Below are positions 34,431-42,931 of a stretch of 64,000 bases of DNA, one piece after another. The stretch's first letter is position 1; every line of letters starts with the position of its first letter. The notes below the pieces were generated by a model that was not told where the DNA came from, searched no databases, and saw only the letters and a program-made list of their open reading frames with translations. Origin of the DNA: an uncultured Cetobacterium sp. (GTDB lineage: Bacteria; Fusobacteriota; Fusobacteriia; Fusobacteriales; Fusobacteriaceae). The position numbers were made by a program, and so were the translations under genes. The DNA lies in the NCBI RefSeq assembly GCF_945952365.1, contig NZ_CAMFHX010000015.1:1-64000 (forward strand). Reading direction: 5' to 3'.

Positions 34431-35578
34431 TTACAATCTCTTAGATTTATAGAGGCATTTAAATCTCTATCTATTTCAAATCCACAACTACATTTAAAAA
34501 TACGATCCTTTAATTTTAAATCTTTTTTTATAGTTCCGCAACAAGAACAAGTTTTTGAAGATGGGAAAGTTCTACTAACTACCCTAACTTCAATATTTTG
34601 TTTTCTAGATTGTCCAATTAAAAACATTCTAAAATAATACCACTTTTGTTCGGCTATTGATTTTGATAGATTCTTGTTTTTCATCATACCTTTAACATTT
34701 AAATCCTCAATTGTTATGTACTCAGGCTTGGTTCTTACCAAAGTATTTACAACTTTTTTTGTATACTCAGTTCTAATATTTGAAAGTCTATAGTTTATCT
34801 TTTGAACTGATAGAACATTTTTTTCAATATTCTTTTTTGTAGCAATTTCACCTCTCTTCTTTCTAAATTTTAGACATTCAAATTTTCTACTCAAACTTTT
34901 TTGTTTTCGTTTAAGCTTTTTTTCTAATTTTTTAACAACTTTTGTTTTATTGATATTTTTAAATTTTTCTCCAGTAGAAGAAAAAGCTAGTTCCTTAATT
35001 CCTAAATCTACACCGATGCCATCTGTTTTCTCTGAGTTACAAAGTTTATTTTCACCATTAACTAAGAAAGAAACAAAATATTTACCAGCTTCTTTTGTAA
35101 TGGTGCAAGATGTAATCTCTGATTTTAAAGGAAGATACCCTTTTTCTTTTAGTCTTACCCAAGATAACATAGGTATTTTAACTTTGTGTCTTTTAATATC
35201 AAAATCAGATTTATTGTTTCTAGGAAGATAAACTCCATAGGAATCTTTTTTCTTTTTGTACTTTGGAAAACCAGCTTCTTTTTTAAAAAACTTTTTAAAA
35301 ACTTTTTCACAATTTACCATAGCTTGTTTAATAGCTTTGCTGTTAGCTGTTTTTATCCAAGTCATTGTTGAAATTTTAGAAAGTTTATTATTTATGTATT
35401 TTGAAAAATCATTAGCTCCCATAAATTTATTATCTGACCCAATTAATTTATTCATACTATAAAGAAGTTCATTAGTTGCTATCATTTCATTATAGATAAA
35501 CCTACAAATATTAGAAGTATTTTCTATTTTTAAAATCTGTTCTTTTGTAGGCTTAATCTCTATTTTATAGCTTCTCAT
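34409..35578 (-). CDS. tnpB: RNA-guided nuclease TnpB (IS605 OrfB)
   Basis: RuvC-like nuclease of the IS200/IS605 superfamily, ancestor of Cas12 proteins. The catalytic triad is intact: D191 in GIGVDLGIKELAFSS, E291 in ITIEDLNVKGM, and the final aspartate in EIDRDLNASINL (370-372). A zinc ribbon has CSCC (344-347) and CSC (363-365). The N-terminal helix-turn-helix-like part (MRSYKIEIKPTKEQ) and a lysine-rich middle (210-260) are typical. At 389 residues it is full length, so it may be active. The start overlaps the upstream small ORF by 14 bp, suggesting translational coupling. Related proteins cut DNA next to a TAM, guided by RNA from the element's right end. Confidence 0.93.
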   Translation of the reverse strand: MRSYKIEIKPTKEQILKIENTSNICRFIYNEMIATNELLYSMNKLIGSDNKFMGANDFSKYINNKLSKISTMTWIKTANSKAIKQAMVNCEKVFKKFFKKEAGFPKYKKKKDSYGVYLPRNNKSDFDIKRHKVKIPMLSWVRLKEKGYLPLKSEITSCTITKEAGKYFVSFLVNGENKLCNSEKTDGIGVDLGIKELAFSSTGEKFKNINKTKVVKKLEKKLKRKQKSLSRKFECLKFRKKRGEIATKKNIEKNVLSVQKINYRLSNIRTEYTKKVVNTLVRTKPEYITIEDLNVKGMMKNKNLSKSIAEQKWYYFRMFLIGQSRKQNIEVRVVSRTFPSSKTCSCCGTIKKDLKLKDRIFKCSCGFEIDRDLNASINLRDCKKYKILT

Positions 35579-35687
35579 CTGCTAAAGCCTTTTTGTATTT
35601 TTTTAATCCGTATATTCTACAACAATAATTAAGTAAAAAAGATTTTTCATTTACCAAATCATCTTTTGGTTTTACATATTTTTTCAT
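35565..35687 (-). CDS. 40-residue ORF coupled to tnpB
   Basis: ATG at 35687, behind AAGAGGTGAT, opens 40 codons ending at 35565, 14 bp inside tnpB. The peptide is lysine-rich (begins MKKYVKPKDDLVNEKSF, then a CC pair and GLKKYKKALADEKL). I do not recognise it. The strong ribosome binding site and overlap suggest it is translated and helps start tnpB translation; alternatively it is a remnant of another gene, or a small accessory protein of the element. Upstream, GAATGTACAA and GAATGTATAA repeat in tandem just after a TTGACA. Confidence 0.5.
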   Translation of the reverse strand: MKKYVKPKDDLVNEKSFLLNYCCRIYGLKKYKKALADEKL

Positions 35688-35841
35688 TTTATCACCTCTT
35701 ATACATTCTTGTACATTCGAGAATATTTGTCAATGTTTTGGTTAATTATTGATTGCCTCCTTAAATTTAATAGAGTGTTATTTTATATTCTACTACATTT
35801 CCCAATATATTTCTACTTTTTTAGTGTCTTTTTTTATTTGA

Positions 35842-35855
35842 TTTCATATATGAAA
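35842..35855. promoter_or_regulatory. Perfect palindrome upstream of eda
   Basis: TTTCATATATGAAA is a perfect 14-bp palindrome about 20 bp before the likely -35 (TTGCTT, 35875-35880) and 55 bp before TATAAA (35896-35901). It could be the operator of a KDG-responsive regulator. The spacing of these hexamers is only 15 bp, so the promoter is uncertain. Nothing else is seen in 35721-35934. Confidence 0.4.
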
Positions 35856-35952
35856 CTTTTTTAAAAAACTCGAATTGCTTATTTTCCTTTTTTTTTATAA
35901 AATCTGGTTGTTAAATAAATAAACGAAACGAATTTTGAGGAGGTTTCAAATT

Positions 35953-36591
35953 ATGTTAAAAAAACATGAAATTATAGATAGAATCATTAGTACTGGAGTA
36001 GTTGCTGTTGTTAGAGCTGAAAACTTAGACGAAGCTAAGCGTATTTCTAACGCTTGTATCGCTGGTGGAGTTAATGCGATAGAGGTTACTTATACTGTTC
36101 CTGGAGCAACTGAGGTTATAAGAGAACTTTCTAAAGAGTTCCCTGGAGATGACTTCATCATAGGAGCTGGAACTGTACTTGATACTGAAACTGCTAGACT
36201 TGCTATATTAGCTGGAGCAAAATATATTGTTTCGCCAGGATTTGATGCTGAAACTGCTAAACTTTGTAATAGATACGCTATCCCTTACATGCCAGGATGT
36301 ATGACTATAACTGAGATGCTTAAAGCTATGGAATTAGGTTGTGACATCATAAAGTTATTCCCTGGAAGTGCATTCGGACCAGACTTTATAAAAGCTGTAA
36401 AAGCACCTTTACCTCAAGCAAACATAATGCCTACAGGTGGAGTTTCAATAGATAACGTTGATCAATGGATAAAAAATGGAGTAGTTGCTGTTGGTGTTGG
36501 TGGTAAATTAGCTACTGGACCGAGTGATGAAATTACTGCTGCTGCTAAAGCTTTCGTTGAGAAAGTTAAAAAGGTTAGAGAGGAGATCTAG
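35953..36591 (+). CDS. eda: KDPG aldolase Eda
   Basis: Class I aldolase that splits 2-keto-3-deoxy-6-phosphogluconate to pyruvate and glyceraldehyde-3-phosphate. Schiff-base K134 lies in IIKLFPGSAFG, and E44 in AIEVTYTVPGA is the proton-transfer residue; GAGTVLDTETARLAILAGAKYIVSPGF and PTGGVS are family signatures. The frame is open from a TTG at 35935, but that lies within the AGGAGG ribosome binding site, so the ATG at 35953 is the start (212 aa). It is followed after 2 bp by the KDG kinase gene, which supplies its substrate: together they convert KDG from uronates or aldonates. Confidence 0.96.
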   Translation: MLKKHEIIDRIISTGVVAVVRAENLDEAKRISNACIAGGVNAIEVTYTVPGATEVIRELSKEFPGDDFIIGAGTVLDTETARLAILAGAKYIVSPGFDAETAKLCNRYAIPYMPGCMTITEMLKAMELGCDIIKLFPGSAFGPDFIKAVKAPLPQANIMPTGGVSIDNVDQWIKNGVVAVGVGGKLATGPSDEITAAAKAFVEKVKKVREEI

Positions 36592-36593
36592 TT

Positions 36594-37583
36594 ATGAGTA
36601 AAATAGTAACTCTTGGAGAGATTATGTTACGTCTTTCTACAGAAAACAACAATAGATTTGTACAAAGTAATACTTTTAGAGCCGATTATGGTGGTGGAGA
36701 GGCTAACGTTGCTGTTTCATTAGCTAACTTTGGAATTGAATCTGAGTATGTTACTAAGTTGCCAAACAATCCACTTTCTGATTCAATCTTCAGATATTTA
36801 AAAGCTAACAATGTAGCTACTGAAAATATAGTTTTAGGTGGAGATAGACTTGGAACTTACTACCTTGAAGTTGGAACAAGTGTAAGAGCTTCATCTGTAA
36901 TCTACGATAGAAAATACTCATCATTCTCTACTTTAGATTATACTGAGCTTCAAATTGAAAAGATTTTAAAAGACTGTAAGATTTTACATCTTTCAGGAAT
37001 CACTCCTGCTCTTTCAGATAGCTGTAAAGAGTTAATGGATAAAATTATGGTAAAAGCAAAAGAGATGGGAGTTTTAATCAGTTTTGATTTCAACTATAGA
37101 GGAAAGCTTTGGACTTTAGATGAAGCTGCTCCTATTTTAACTAGCTACCTACCATATGTAGATATCTGTTTTGCTGGAGTTTTAGATGCTAAAAACATTA
37201 TGAAACTAGGAGAACATTCGGATTTAACAGAGTATTATAGAGAAATCACAAAAAACTTCCCTAACATTAAGTTTTTGCTTTCGACAAAACGTGAGACTCA
37301 CTCGGTTAATGAAAACTCTTTAACTGGTTTCGTTTTTAAAGATGGTGAGCTTGTAAGCTCACCTAGATATACCTTCCAAATCGTTGATAGAGTTGGGGGA
37401 GGAGATGCCTTCGCTGCTGGTGCACTATTTGGAATCTACAACAACTTATCACCTAAGGAGATTGTAGACTTTGCAACTGCTGCTTCTGTATATAAACATA
37501 CAGTAAGAGGAGATGCAAACCTAGTTTCAAAAGATGAGATTTACAACATCATCAATAATGGTATTTCAACTGTTTCTAGATAA
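36594..37583 (+). CDS. kdgK: 2-keto-3-deoxygluconate kinase KdgK
   Basis: PfkB-family sugar kinase that phosphorylates KDG to KDPG for the adjacent aldolase. The N-terminal MSKIVTLGEIMLRLSTENNNRFVQ and GGGEANVAVSLANFG (sugar-binding glycines) and the C-terminal DRVGGGDAFAAGALFG (catalytic aspartate and anion hole) are present. Length 329 is typical. AGAGGAGATC precedes the ATG. No upper-pathway genes (isomerases, dehydratases) are adjacent, so the source of KDG is not shown here. Confidence 0.93.
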   Translation: MSKIVTLGEIMLRLSTENNNRFVQSNTFRADYGGGEANVAVSLANFGIESEYVTKLPNNPLSDSIFRYLKANNVATENIVLGGDRLGTYYLEVGTSVRASSVIYDRKYSSFSTLDYTELQIEKILKDCKILHLSGITPALSDSCKELMDKIMVKAKEMGVLISFDFNYRGKLWTLDEAAPILTSYLPYVDICFAGVLDAKNIMKLGEHSDLTEYYREITKNFPNIKFLLSTKRETHSVNENSLTGFVFKDGELVSSPRYTFQIVDRVGGGDAFAAGALFGIYNNLSPKEIVDFATAASVYKHTVRGDANLVSKDEIYNIINNGISTVSR

Positions 37584-37589
37584 TATATA

Positions 37590-37622
37590 AAAAAGGTAAG
37601 GATACTCACCCCTTACCTTTTT
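37590..37622. terminator. Terminator between kdgK and hcp
   Basis: AAAAAGGTAAGG (37590-37601) pairs perfectly with CCTTACCTTTTT (37611-37622), between convergent genes. Confidence 0.88.
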
Positions 37623-37645
37623 GCTTTTTTATAGTTTTTAATTTA

Positions 37646-39313
37646 TTAGAATTTTTTTAAATCCTCTTCTACACTGCTTATAGTTCCAATATTAAAGTTA
37701 TCTATTAAAACTTGTAAAACATTTCCTGATAAAAATGCTGGAATTGTTGGTCCTAAGTTTATATTTTTAACTCCTAAATGTAATAGTGCAAGTAAAACGA
37801 TTACTGCTTTTTGCTCGTACCAAGCTATATTATAAGCTATTGGTAACTCATTGATATCCTCTAAACCAAATACCTCTTTTAATTTCAGAGCTATAACTGC
37901 TAACGAGTATGAATCGTTACATTGTCCTGCATCTAAAACTCTTGGAATTCCTCCGATATCACCTAAATCTAACTTATTATATTTATATTTTGCACATCCA
38001 GCTGTTAAGATAACTGTATCTTTTGGTAAGTTAGCTGCAAACTCTGTGTAGTAATCTCTAGATTTCATTCTTCCGTCGCATCCAGCCATTACATAGAATC
38101 TTCTGATTGCTCCAGATTTTACTGCGTCAATAACTTTATCAGCTAATTGAAGCACTTGGTTATGAGCAAATCCTCCAACTATCTTTCCTGTTTCAATCTC
38201 TGTTGGAGATGCACAAGTTTTTGCAAGCTCTATAACTTCACTGAAATCTTTCTTTCCATCTTTTTCAGCTACTCTTTTCCATCCTGGGAATCCTGTTGCA
38301 TTTGTTGTGAATACTTTTCCTTCATAAGAAGCTCCAGCTTTTGGAGGAACAATACAGTTTGTTGTGAAGATAATTGGACCGTTGAATGTCTCAAACTCCT
38401 CTTTTTGTTTCCACCAAGCGTTTCCATAGTTTCCAGCTAAATGTTTATATTTTTTTAGCTCTGGATAATAGTGAGCTGGTAACATCTCAGAGTGAGTATA
38501 AACATCTACTCCTGTTCCCTCTGTTTGCTCTAACAACTGAACGATATCATTTAAATCATGACCTGTTATTAAAATTCCTGGATTATTTCTAACTCCAATA
38601 TTTACCTCTGTGATTTCTGGATTTCCAAATTTACCTGTGTTAGCTGAGTCTAGTAATGCCATTACATCTACTCCAAACTTTCCAGTTTCTAATGTAAGCC
38701 CTACTAAATCTCCTAACTCTAAACTATTATCTAATGTAGAAACTAATGCTTTTTCGATAAACATAACAATCTCTGAATTTTCATATCCTAAATTTACAGA
38801 GTGCTCATAGTAAGCTGCCATACCTTTTAATCCGTAAGTTATAACCTCTCTTAAAGATCTAACATCTTCATTCTCAGTAGTTAAAACTCCTATATTTAAA
38901 GCTTTTTTATTCATCTCCTCTAAAGTTTCAACTCTAAATGTCATAGCATCATGATTAGCTAATCTTTTTATCTCAATTGAATTCTCTTTTATAAAACTTT
39001 CTAATCTATCTCTTAATTTTAATCCTTTTAAAATCTCTTCTGCTATCATATTATCATCAAAGTTTGCATTTGTTATAGTTATGAATAGAGCATTTGTTAT
39101 ATAATAATCTAGCTCTGAATTAAATTTTTTATCCTCTAATCTTAGTTCTAAAGCTATATTTTCTCTCAATATTGAGATTCCTTTTGCTACATATATTAAT
39201 AAATCTTGAAGGTTTGATGTTGTTGGTTGTTTTCCACAAACTCCTACTACTGAGCAGCCTTTATTTCCTGCTGTTTCTTGACATTGAAAACAAAACATTG
39301 GTATTTTTTCCAT
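37646..39313 (-). CDS. hcp: Hybrid cluster protein (hydroxylamine reductase / NO detoxification)
   Basis: Iron-sulfur/oxo cluster enzyme of anaerobes that reduces NO or hydroxylamine. The N-terminal cluster cysteines are C8, C11, C20 and C26 (CX2CX8CX5C). Hybrid-cluster ligands lie later, including the GHDLND histidine, [36 protein letters not shown] and the EQKAV glutamate. Length 555 fits the class without the extra helical insertion. AAAGGAG precedes the ATG. A perfect Crp/Fnr-type palindrome lies at the class II activator position upstream (entry at 39350-39392). No hcr reductase gene is adjacent. Confidence 0.96.
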   Translation of the reverse strand: MEKIPMFCFQCQETAGNKGCSVVGVCGKQPTTSNLQDLLIYVAKGISILRENIALELRLEDKKFNSELDYYITNALFITITNANFDDNMIAEEILKGLKLRDRLESFIKENSIEIKRLANHDAMTFRVETLEEMNKKALNIGVLTTENEDVRSLREVITYGLKGMAAYYEHSVNLGYENSEIVMFIEKALVSTLDNSLELGDLVGLTLETGKFGVDVMALLDSANTGKFGNPEITEVNIGVRNNPGILITGHDLNDIVQLLEQTEGTGVDVYTHSEMLPAHYYPELKKYKHLAGNYGNAWWKQKEEFETFNGPIIFTTNCIVPPKAGASYEGKVFTTNATGFPGWKRVAEKDGKKDFSEVIELAKTCASPTEIETGKIVGGFAHNQVLQLADKVIDAVKSGAIRRFYVMAGCDGRMKSRDYYTEFAANLPKDTVILTAGCAKYKYNKLDLGDIGGIPRVLDAGQCNDSYSLAVIALKLKEVFGLEDINELPIAYNIAWYEQKAVIVLLALLHLGVKNINLGPTIPAFLSGNVLQVLIDNFNIGTISSVEEDLKKF

Positions 39314-39349
39314 CTTCTTAATCTCCTTTTATTTAAAATTTCTAAATAG

Positions 39350-39392
39350 ATTATATCAGTATAGTTTATATTTTGCTGTAACATATGTTACA
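39350..39392 (-). promoter_or_regulatory. hcp promoter with Crp/Fnr-type operator at -41.5
   Basis: TGTAACATATGTTACA (39377-39392) is a perfect 16-bp palindrome. The -10 box TATAAT (39350-39355) gives a start near 39343, so the palindrome centre is at about -41.5, and there is no good -35. This is the standard class II geometry of a Crp/Fnr-family activator; HcpR, a nitric-oxide-responsive member of that family, controls hcp in many anaerobes. Confidence 0.7.
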
Positions 39393-39475
39393 AAAGAACT
39401 TTTTTTCTAGTAGATTTGATTTATTTAGAGTATAATTGGATTAATTCTTAAAATATTTTTTATTGGGAGGAATTT

Positions 39476-39985
39476 ATGAAGAAATTTACATTTTTAATCG
39501 TTTTTCTACTTTTAGTTATGGGATGTAGCAATAATACTAACTATAAAGTTTCTGATTTTTTTGTTGCTGGAGACTTTGAATACAAAGGTGGATTTGAAGG
39601 TGCTGGATTTAAAACTTCTAGCAAATATATAAATCATAATGGACATAGGTTTATTATTGAAAATATAACCGATACTGCAACTACAGTTCAAAAAATATAT
39701 CTAATTACAAAAGATTCAATTGATTTAGTTTTTACTGGGGAAGATACCACTGCTGATTTAGCTACTCTTAATCTTAATACTAGAGAGACTGTTTTAAAGC
39801 TTCCATTTAAGATTGGAAACAATTGGACTTCTGCTGGAAATAGGTATGAAATTATTGATTTTATCGATGCTGAATCTGGTCAAGAGATAACAGTTGAAAA
39901 AACATATGGCAATGGAAACGTCGAAAGAATAATATACCAAAAAGGATTTGGCAAAATATCTAGAGTTTTAATTTTAGGGAGTTAG
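39476..39985 (+). CDS. Small lipoprotein of unknown function
   Basis: A 169-residue predicted lipoprotein: signal MKKFTFLIVFLLLVMGC with lipidated C17, followed by a mostly beta-rich sequence with repeated turns (GDFEYKGGFEGAGFK, HNGHRFIIEN, KIGNNWTSAGNRYEIIDF). I do not recognise a family. GGGAGG precedes the ATG. The stop is 3 bp before the IclR-type gene, so the two are co-transcribed; the relation between them is unknown. Confidence 0.8.
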   Translation: MKKFTFLIVFLLLVMGCSNNTNYKVSDFFVAGDFEYKGGFEGAGFKTSSKYINHNGHRFIIENITDTATTVQKIYLITKDSIDLVFTGEDTTADLATLNLNTRETVLKLPFKIGNNWTSAGNRYEIIDFIDAESGQEITVEKTYGNGNVERIIYQKGFGKISRVLILGS

Positions 39986-39988
39986 CTT

Positions 39989-40741
39989 ATGAAAAAACTT
40001 GTACCTGCTATGGAAAAAATTGATAAAATTTTTAATTATCTATACCTTAAAGAGAGAGCTTCTCAAGCTGAAATCTCTAGGGATTTATCTATACCTAAAG
40101 CTACAACAAATAGGCTTCTTTATACCTTAGTTTCTATTGGATATGTGAGTCAAAGTGGAAAAGAGTATACTCTTGGAAATAAATTTGATTATTTTTCTAA
40201 TAAAAATGAAAACTATAATCTTATAAAAAATATCTCATACCCATATTTAGAGGAACTATCTTTAAAATTTAAAGAGACATTTAAAGTGAGTGTATTTGAT
40301 AAAAATAAAATTAGAGTAATTGCTTCTGTTGAAAGTAATGATTATTATAAAATTACTGTTCCTGAAAATGCAATTTTTCCACTTCATGCTGGAGCTGCTA
40401 GTAAAATTTTAATCTGTCAATTAACAGAAAAAAAATTAAGCTCTCTTCTTCCTGAAGTTTTACCAAAATATACTGAAAATACTATTACAAATAGAGATAT
40501 ATTGAAAAAAGAGCTTTTTAAAGTGAATATAAAAAAAATTGCTTTTGATAATATGGAGCACTCAAACACTATCAGTGCTGTCGCTACTCCAATATATGAT
40601 AAAAATAATAAAATTATAGCTGCTCTTAGTTGTCCTTTTTTTAGTAACAACTCAAATGAGCCTCATATAAACGAAATTATTAGAGCTATGAAAGAGGTTT
40701 GTAATAAAATTAGTGAGGTTTTACAAAAAATGTCTTATTAA
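39989..40741 (+). CDS. IclR-family transcriptional regulator
   Basis: A 250-residue IclR-type regulator with an N-terminal winged helix-turn-helix (RASQAEISRDLSIPKATTNRLLYTLVSIGYVSQ, about 24-57) and a C-terminal GAF-like effector domain (LHAGAASKILICQL; ISAVATPIYDKNNKIIAALSC). It overlaps no gene but follows the lipoprotein by 3 bp. IclR proteins such as KdgR often control KDG metabolism, and eda-kdgK lie 2.4 kb away with a palindrome upstream; this link is inference. Confidence 0.88.
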   Translation: MKKLVPAMEKIDKIFNYLYLKERASQAEISRDLSIPKATTNRLLYTLVSIGYVSQSGKEYTLGNKFDYFSNKNENYNLIKNISYPYLEELSLKFKETFKVSVFDKNKIRVIASVESNDYYKITVPENAIFPLHAGAASKILICQLTEKKLSSLLPEVLPKYTENTITNRDILKKELFKVNIKKIAFDNMEHSNTISAVATPIYDKNNKIIAALSCPFFSNNSNEPHINEIIRAMKEVCNKISEVLQKMSY

Positions 40742-40792
40742 TTTTAATTTTTTTAAAGGAAATATAAATTTTTCTCGAATAATAGAAACGAT

Positions 40793-40807
40793 GTTAGTAA
40801 AACTAAC
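40793..40807. promoter_or_regulatory. Inverted repeat before dps
   Basis: GTTAGT-AAA-ACTAAC is a perfect inverted repeat 26 bp before the dps start, between promoter-like A/T DNA and the ribosome binding site. It may be an operator or a small stem in the mRNA; it does not match the PerR or Fur consensus. Confidence 0.3.
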
Positions 40808-40832
40808 CACGCTTTTTAAAGGAGGATTTTTT

Positions 40833-41276
40833 ATGGATAATATGAATTTAGTATTTCAAATGAACAAATTTGTTGGAGATTTACATGTTTTCAAAACGAA
40901 AGTTCACAATTTTCATTGGAATTTAGTTGGAGAGCACTTTTTCGTTATCCATCCTATGCTAGATGGAATTATGTCAGAGATTGATGAGCAGATAGATTCT
41001 GTAGCAGAAAGATTACTTATGGCTGGACACAGACCTCATGCATCTCTAGATGTTTATTTAAAACATACAGTTCTTTCTGAGGTTGAAAGCAAGCCTTATT
41101 GTGCTAAAGAAGCGGTTAACCTTATGTTAGGTGATTTTAAAGTTCTTTTAGCAGAGATTAATATAATAATGAAGTTAGCTGAGAAAGAGGATAATCAAGC
41201 TACACTTTCTCTTATGACTGATATAGCTGCTCTTTACCAAAAACATATCTGGATGTTTGGAGCTTGGCTTGCATAA
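40833..41276 (+). CDS. dps: Dps-type ferritin-like DNA-protecting protein
   Basis: A 147-residue Dps-family dodecamer subunit that oxidises and stores iron with peroxide. Ferroxidase residues are in KVHNFHWNLVG (H) and MSEIDEQIDSVAERLLMAG (D/E). The open frame reaches back to 40713, but the ATG at 40833, 8 nt after AAAGGAGG, gives the typical MDNMNLVFQMNKFVGDLHVFK start. The region from the IclR stop to this ATG is non-coding. A perfect terminator follows. Confidence 0.94.
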   Translation: MDNMNLVFQMNKFVGDLHVFKTKVHNFHWNLVGEHFFVIHPMLDGIMSEIDEQIDSVAERLLMAGHRPHASLDVYLKHTVLSEVESKPYCAKEAVNLMLGDFKVLLAEINIIMKLAEKEDNQATLSLMTDIAALYQKHIWMFGAWLA

Positions 41277-41293
41277 CTAATTCAAAAAGAAAA

Positions 41294-41313
41294 CCCCTTG
41301 AAATTTCAAGGGG
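41294..41313. terminator. Terminator between dps and the PTS IIA gene
   Basis: CCCCTTGAAATTTCAAGGGG is a perfect 20-bp palindrome preceded by A residues and followed by CTTTTTT, between convergent genes. Confidence 0.9.
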
Positions 41314-41321
41314 CTTTTTTA

Positions 41322-41660
41322 TTACTTATTCTCTAAAGCGAATAATCTTTTATTTAATTTAATCATTTTCTTAATTAACTCTCTTTCAGAAAGAGCTGTC
41401 ATTAAGTGGTCTTGTGCGTGAACAAAAACCATTGATAAAGGAACTTTTTGTCCTCCAGCTTCTTTTTGAATCATATCTGTTTGAACGTGATGAGCCTTTA
41501 ATACTGCTGAGTCACACTCTTTCATACACTCTTCAGCTTCTTCAAACTTCCCCTCTTCAGCAAATGCTAAAGCTTGGTGAGCACACCCTTTTGCCTCTCC
41601 AGCATATGCAACTATTGAAAATATGATCTCTTCTAATTCATCTTCTGTAAAATCTACCAT
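41322..41660 (-). CDS. PTS lactose/cellobiose-type IIA component
   Basis: A 112-residue helical EIIA of the Lac/Chb family that passes phosphate from HPr to IIB. The phosphorylated histidine is H81 in VHAQDHLMTAL, and the metal-site aspartate is in the same DHLM motif. The frame is open upstream from 41717, but GGGAGG lies 7 nt before the ATG at 41660 (MVDFTEDELEEIIFSIV, the usual beginning), so that start is chosen. It is the second gene of a mupG-IIA pair; the matching IIB and IIC are encoded divergently at 44406-47227. Confidence 0.92.
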   Translation of the reverse strand: MVDFTEDELEEIIFSIVAYAGEAKGCAHQALAFAEEGKFEEAEECMKECDSAVLKAHHVQTDMIQKEAGGQKVPLSMVFVHAQDHLMTALSERELIKKMIKLNKRLFALENK

Positions 41661-41683
41661 TTTAATTCCTCCCAAACCAATAA

Positions 41684-42769
41684 TTATTTTTTTATTTGAA
41701 TTTTGAATTTTTGCCAAGGTTTTACGCTATCTAATAATCCAATATAATTCTCATCTAATTTTCCTACTACACTTGTTTTACCACAGTTTTTCATATCTTT
41801 TCTTGCAATATGTAACTCTCCTGCATATTGACCATAAAGTGATGATTCTATTAAAATATCTCCTTTTTTGATATCTACTGCATTGAATAACTCAAAGTGA
41901 GTTCCTTTATATTTTACTCTTGATTGAGTTGATCTCACTACATACTCTCCGATGTCTCCTCTATGGTAGTGTAACTCTTTTTCTATTATATCTTTTTCAA
42001 CTGATCCAACACCATCATAAACTTCACACTCGAATTCTAACATCTCTTTATTGATATCTGCAAGTTTTTTTAGTTCCTCTTCTGTTGGGAAACAGTTTGA
42101 AATTATTACTACATCTATTCCTTCGTTGAATAACTCTCTTCCTTGAACTTCGATAGGTAAATCTCTATGCTCCTCTAAAGTACAAAGTCCATCATTTACT
42201 GGCCATGGACCAAATGTTCCTGTTTGTGATGTTACGAATGCTGCTGTTGTTAAAGAGAACCCTTTAAATCTCTTGTTACAACTTCTGAAATGTTCTCTTG
42301 AAAGTCCTGTATATCTATGTGGATAGAAGTTATGACATCCAACTAATTTTTCGCTGTTTGGCATATAATCCATTATTGTATTAACATAGTTTGTATCTTG
42401 ACTCATATTTATCTCTACTAGTAATCCATGCTCATTAAATGTCATTATACTCTCTTCATTTCCTGAGAATCCTAAATCCAATCTAACTCCACATGCTCCG
42501 ATCTCTTTAAAGAAAGATAAATCTTCATAGCTGATATTTAATTTACTGAATATTGATGGAGCAACGTCTACCATAACTTCCATTCCAAAGCTATTTGCGT
42601 GTGCTATTGTATCTTTAAACTCTTGTAATATAACCTCTTTATCCCCATCTACTGATAATAAGCAAGTAAAAACTCTTTTGTATCCATATTTTGCAGCTAA
42701 CTCTATATAGTTTTTATTTTCCTCTAAAGTAGCGTGAAAAGGATATACTGAAATTCCTAATTGTTTCAT
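41684..42769 (-). CDS. mupG: DUF871 / 6-phospho-N-acetylmuramidase (MupG) family
   Basis: A 361-residue cytoplasmic protein of the DUF871 family. The TIM-barrel half begins MKQLGISVYPFHATLEENKNYI and contains CHNFYPHRYTGLSREHFRSCN, family hallmarks; a C-terminal beta domain (about 240-361) follows. Staphylococcal MupG cleaves MurNAc-6-phosphate-GlcNAc produced by a PTS. Here the gene is paired with a Lac/Cel-type IIA rather than a MurP, so the substrate could be another phosphorylated disaccharide. AGGAGGGAG precedes the ATG. A 22-bp near-palindrome of A/T runs lies upstream at 42850-42871. Confidence 0.8.
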   Translation of the reverse strand: MKQLGISVYPFHATLEENKNYIELAAKYGYKRVFTCLLSVDGDKEVILQEFKDTIAHANSFGMEVMVDVAPSIFSKLNISYEDLSFFKEIGACGVRLDLGFSGNEESIMTFNEHGLLVEINMSQDTNYVNTIMDYMPNSEKLVGCHNFYPHRYTGLSREHFRSCNKRFKGFSLTTAAFVTSQTGTFGPWPVNDGLCTLEEHRDLPIEVQGRELFNEGIDVVIISNCFPTEEELKKLADINKEMLEFECEVYDGVGSVEKDIIEKELHYHRGDIGEYVVRSTQSRVKYKGTHFELFNAVDIKKGDILIESSLYGQYAGELHIARKDMKNCGKTSVVGKLDENYIGLLDSVKPWQKFKIQIKK

Positions 42770-42931
42770 ATCGAACTCCCTCCTGAAAACCTTTGTTTTA
42801 CTTAGTTTTTACTAGATTTTTGGAAGTAAGTCAAGAGTTTAAACTGTAGGAAAAAATATAGATATTTTTTCGTCTAATAACTCTAATAATATAAGGAGTT
42901 TTATAGTTTCTTTTCTATTTAACGCTTAAAT

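Larger units (their letters stand above)
34300..35720 (-). mobile_element. IS200/IS605-family element with tnpB only
   Basis: A TnpB gene with a 3' guide-RNA region and a 5' region carrying a small coupled ORF and repeated GAATGTA motifs. There is no tnpA on either side, so transposition would need one in trans. Ends are approximate: the right end is set by the last stem of the RNA (34306-34310), and the left end is somewhere past the promoter-like TTGACA near 35730. Such elements make no target duplication, so the ends cannot be read from flanking repeats. Confidence 0.65.

Noticed and set aside
34950-35231. 93-codon plus-strand open frame inside tnpB
   Set aside because: It is antisense to a well-supported tnpB with intact catalytic motifs, has no ribosome binding site and no recognisable product; such shadows are common opposite real genes here.
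40713-40832. Longer N-terminus for Dps
   Set aside because: The extra 40 residues overlap the end of the IclR gene and have no Dps homology; AAAGGAGG marks the ATG at 40833.
42850-42871. 22-bp near-palindrome GAAAAAATAT-AG-ATATTTTTTC upstream of mupG
   Set aside because: Made only of A/T runs, which arise easily in this composition; not strong enough to call an operator.
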